Assembly (NCBI GenBank): GCA_003509065.1
Contig: DODG01000236.1
Coordinates: 1-7,543 of the forward strand
Origin: Acidobacteriota bacterium
GTDB taxonomy: Bacteria; Acidobacteriota; Vicinamibacteria; Vicinamibacterales; UBA823
Direction of reading: 5' to 3'
Length of the DNA stretch: 7,543 bases
The notes under the pieces are model-generated. The model ran no database searches, was not told the origin of the DNA, and was given only the letters and a program-made list of their open reading frames with translations. Numbering within the stretch: the first letter of the stretch is position 1; the number at the start of each line of letters is the position of its first letter. Made by a program: the position numbers and the translations under genes. Positions 6,194-7,543 of this stretch are shown piece by piece.

Positions 6194-7417
6194 TCACAGT
6201 CGAGCTTCGAGAGGTTTTCCAAAGCGTGTCAGGGTTCTCTCTACTCGGTCCAAAATATCGCGAGCTAGATCTGATTTTGATTGAAGGGGACGCACGTCCT
6301 CGTCATTGTGGGTTATTAGTGTAGCGATATTGGTTCCAACGTCGAATCCCGCATCTTGCCTAGAAACGTCGTTAGCCACAATAAGATCAATATGTTTTGC
6401 TTCCAGTTTGCTCCTCGCCCGTTGATTGGCCTCACCGCATTCGGCAGAAAAACCGACGAGCACTGGCAGCTTTCGGTCTTCGCGCCACTTTCCGAGATCT
6501 GCAAGAATATCGGGCGCTAACTTTAATTTAATCGTAACAACCTCGTCACCTTTTACTTGTTTCTGCTCCGCTCGACCACTCATCGGCGTATAGTCAGCGA
6601 CCGCAGCCGCCATTATGACTGCATCGCATTCTTCGACATGTGACATCACGGCGGCATGCATTTCTGCCGCACTTCTAACCTTTGTTACCTCAACTCGTTC
6701 AGGAACAGGTAAGGAGGTAGGCCCAGTCACCAGAATCACTCGAGCACCACGCTTCGCCGCTTCGATCGCCAAGGCAAACCCCATCCGGCCACTTGATCGA
6801 TTACCGAGGAATCGAACGGGATCAAAGTCCTCGTACGTTGGACCCGCGGTTATCAACATACATTTGCTAAGCATCGAACCCTGAGGCTGCAACAAACAGT
6901 GGACGGTTTCGACTATCACTGCCGGTTCCGCCAGTCTTCCATCACCATGCCAACCACAGGCAAGCTCGCCGGCTTCTGAGTCGATCACTCGCACCCCATT
7001 AGAACTGAGCAGTTCAAGGTTTCGCTTCACGGACGCATGTTCCAACATGTTGGTGTTCATGGCCGGGGCTATCACAACCGGGGCCCTGGTTGCCAGATAC
7101 AGTGTTGATAGAAAATCGTCGGCAATACCATGTGCAAACTTTCCAATTTGATTTGCCGTAGCAGGCGCCACGAGGAGCGCATCAATCGATGAGGCTAGTC
7201 GAATGTGCTCGATGGACGAGTTCTTCCCATAGGCGAATTGGTCAAGTATTACGGGACGGCGAGTAATCGCTTCAAATGTAAGAGGCCCAACGAATTCTTG
7301 GGCCGCCTTTGTCATAATGGCGACAACCTCATGGCCGGACTTCTGCAAACCGCGGGCAACCTCAACGGCTTTGTAGGCTCCAATCCCGCCGCTAATCCCA
7401 AGGGCAACTAATCCCAT
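6194..7417 (-). CDS. coaBC: Bifunctional phosphopantothenoylcysteine decarboxylase / phosphopantothenate-cysteine ligase CoaBC
   Basis: This enzyme performs two consecutive steps of coenzyme A synthesis: joining cysteine to 4'-phosphopantothenate (CoaB) and decarboxylating the product to 4'-phosphopantetheine (CoaC, FMN-dependent). The 407 residues match the family length. The CoaC half (about 1-175) has GISGGIGAYKA near the N-terminus, the catalytic His71 in SIEHIRLAS, PAMNTNM at 118-124, and ACGWHGDGR at 153-161 with the active-site Cys154. The CoaB half (about 185-400) has TAGPTYEDFDPVRFLGNRSSG (190-210, including Asn206), AAAVADYTP (270-278), the Lys-containing stretch EQKQVKGD, and VGFSAEC (321-327), where relatives usually end in ET. 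The ATG is preceded by GAGAGA. It starts 12 bases after the upstream gmk-like gene and its stop is one base from the likely glycosylase start, so it is an internal operon gene. Confidence 0.98.
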   Translation of the reverse strand: MGLVALGISGGIGAYKAVEVARGLQKSGHEVVAIMTKAAQEFVGPLTFEAITRRPVILDQFAYGKNSSIEHIRLASSIDALLVAPATANQIGKFAHGIADDFLSTLYLATRAPVVIAPAMNTNMLEHASVKRNLELLSSNGVRVIDSEAGELACGWHGDGRLAEPAVIVETVHCLLQPQGSMLSKCMLITAGPTYEDFDPVRFLGNRSSGRMGFALAIEAAKRGARVILVTGPTSLPVPERVEVTKVRSAAEMHAAVMSHVEECDAVIMAAAVADYTPMSGRAEQKQVKGDEVVTIKLKLAPDILADLGKWREDRKLPVLVGFSAECGEANQRARSKLEAKHIDLIVANDVSRQDAGFDVGTNIATLITHNDEDVRPLQSKSDLARDILDRVERTLTRFGKPLEARL

Positions 7418-7429
7418 TATTCTCTCGTT

Positions 7430-7543
7430 TCAACTAGGGTCAAGGTCCTGAAACTCTTCCCTGAAATGGTTGAGGATTCTGGCGGTATCTTCAGCTTCAC
7501 TTCTTAGGCCTGTCTCCCCACCGATTACTATTGTACGCAATTC
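7430..7543 (-). CDS. gmk: C-terminal end of probable guanylate kinase
   Basis: An open frame enters from the right edge and ends at TGA (7430-7432), giving 37 visible residues. They start ELRTIVIGGETGLRSEAEDT and continue ARILNHFREEFQDLDPS. The pattern (ELR-hydrophobic-I, a charged stretch, then an amphipathic helix with ARIL..F) resembles the tail of guanylate kinase, which follows the conserved VNDDL segment with a helix of the type L..Iv.aEr.r. Gene order supports this, because gmk commonly lies upstream of coaBC. The catalytic part is outside the window, so the identity rests on a weakly conserved tail plus context. Guanylate kinase phosphorylates GMP to GDP. It lies 12 bases upstream of coaBC with no room for a terminator or another gene. 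Confidence 0.55.
   Translation of the reverse strand, partial: ELRTIVIGGETGLRSEAEDTARILNHFREEFQDLDPS

Noticed and set aside
6615..6884. Plus-strand open frame of 89 codons antisense to coaBC
   Set aside because: The opposite strand encodes well-conserved CoaB motifs over the same bases; no ribosome binding site or family match is seen.
1..7543. Mobile elements, CRISPR arrays, tRNA or rRNA genes, or a defence system
   Set aside because: Nearly all bases are assigned to conserved housekeeping genes; no direct-repeat arrays, transposase motifs or structural RNA signatures were seen.

Overview
The window looks like an ordinary chromosomal housekeeping region of a free-living bacterium, with tightly packed genes and roughly even base composition. 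The best guess for lineage is Acidobacteriota, possibly a Vicinamibacteria-like group. This rests on the gene set and order (gmk-coaBC-UDG4-priA beside an M50 protease, an HU/IHF-type gene, der and a MerR-like gene) and on the sequence style of the M50 and MerR-like proteins. It is recalled from family knowledge, not searched.

Right-hand block (about 2991-7543, minus strand): the last 37 codons of a probable guanylate kinase (gmk) lead after 12 bases into coaBC (coenzyme A synthesis). A family 4 uracil-DNA glycosylase follows, with its likely start one base past the coaBC stop, and then the primosomal helicase priA. The spacing suggests one operon joining nucleotide and cofactor metabolism with DNA repair and replication restart. 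No rpoZ lies between gmk and coaBC, although many bacteria carry it there.

Middle block (1627-2994, plus strand): an HU/IHF-family nucleoid protein gene has a near-consensus sigma70-type promoter. An M50 site-2-type membrane protease follows 12 bases after its stop and starts at TTG. The protease gene ends tail-to-tail with priA, and the two stop codons overlap within the bases TTAG.

Left-hand block (1-1626, minus strand): der (EngA), the double-GTPase ribosome assembly factor, is transcribed divergently from the HU gene. It is followed after 55 bases by a MerR-like DNA-binding protein that runs off the left edge. The 96-base der/HU gap carries the best regulatory signal in the window: a 7-bp inverted repeat that brackets the HU -35 box.

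I found no mobile element, CRISPR array, rRNA, tRNA or obviously foreign gene, and no stretch of 300 bases without a gene. Nothing here looks like a new biological system. The points worth checking concern regulation and gene boundaries.
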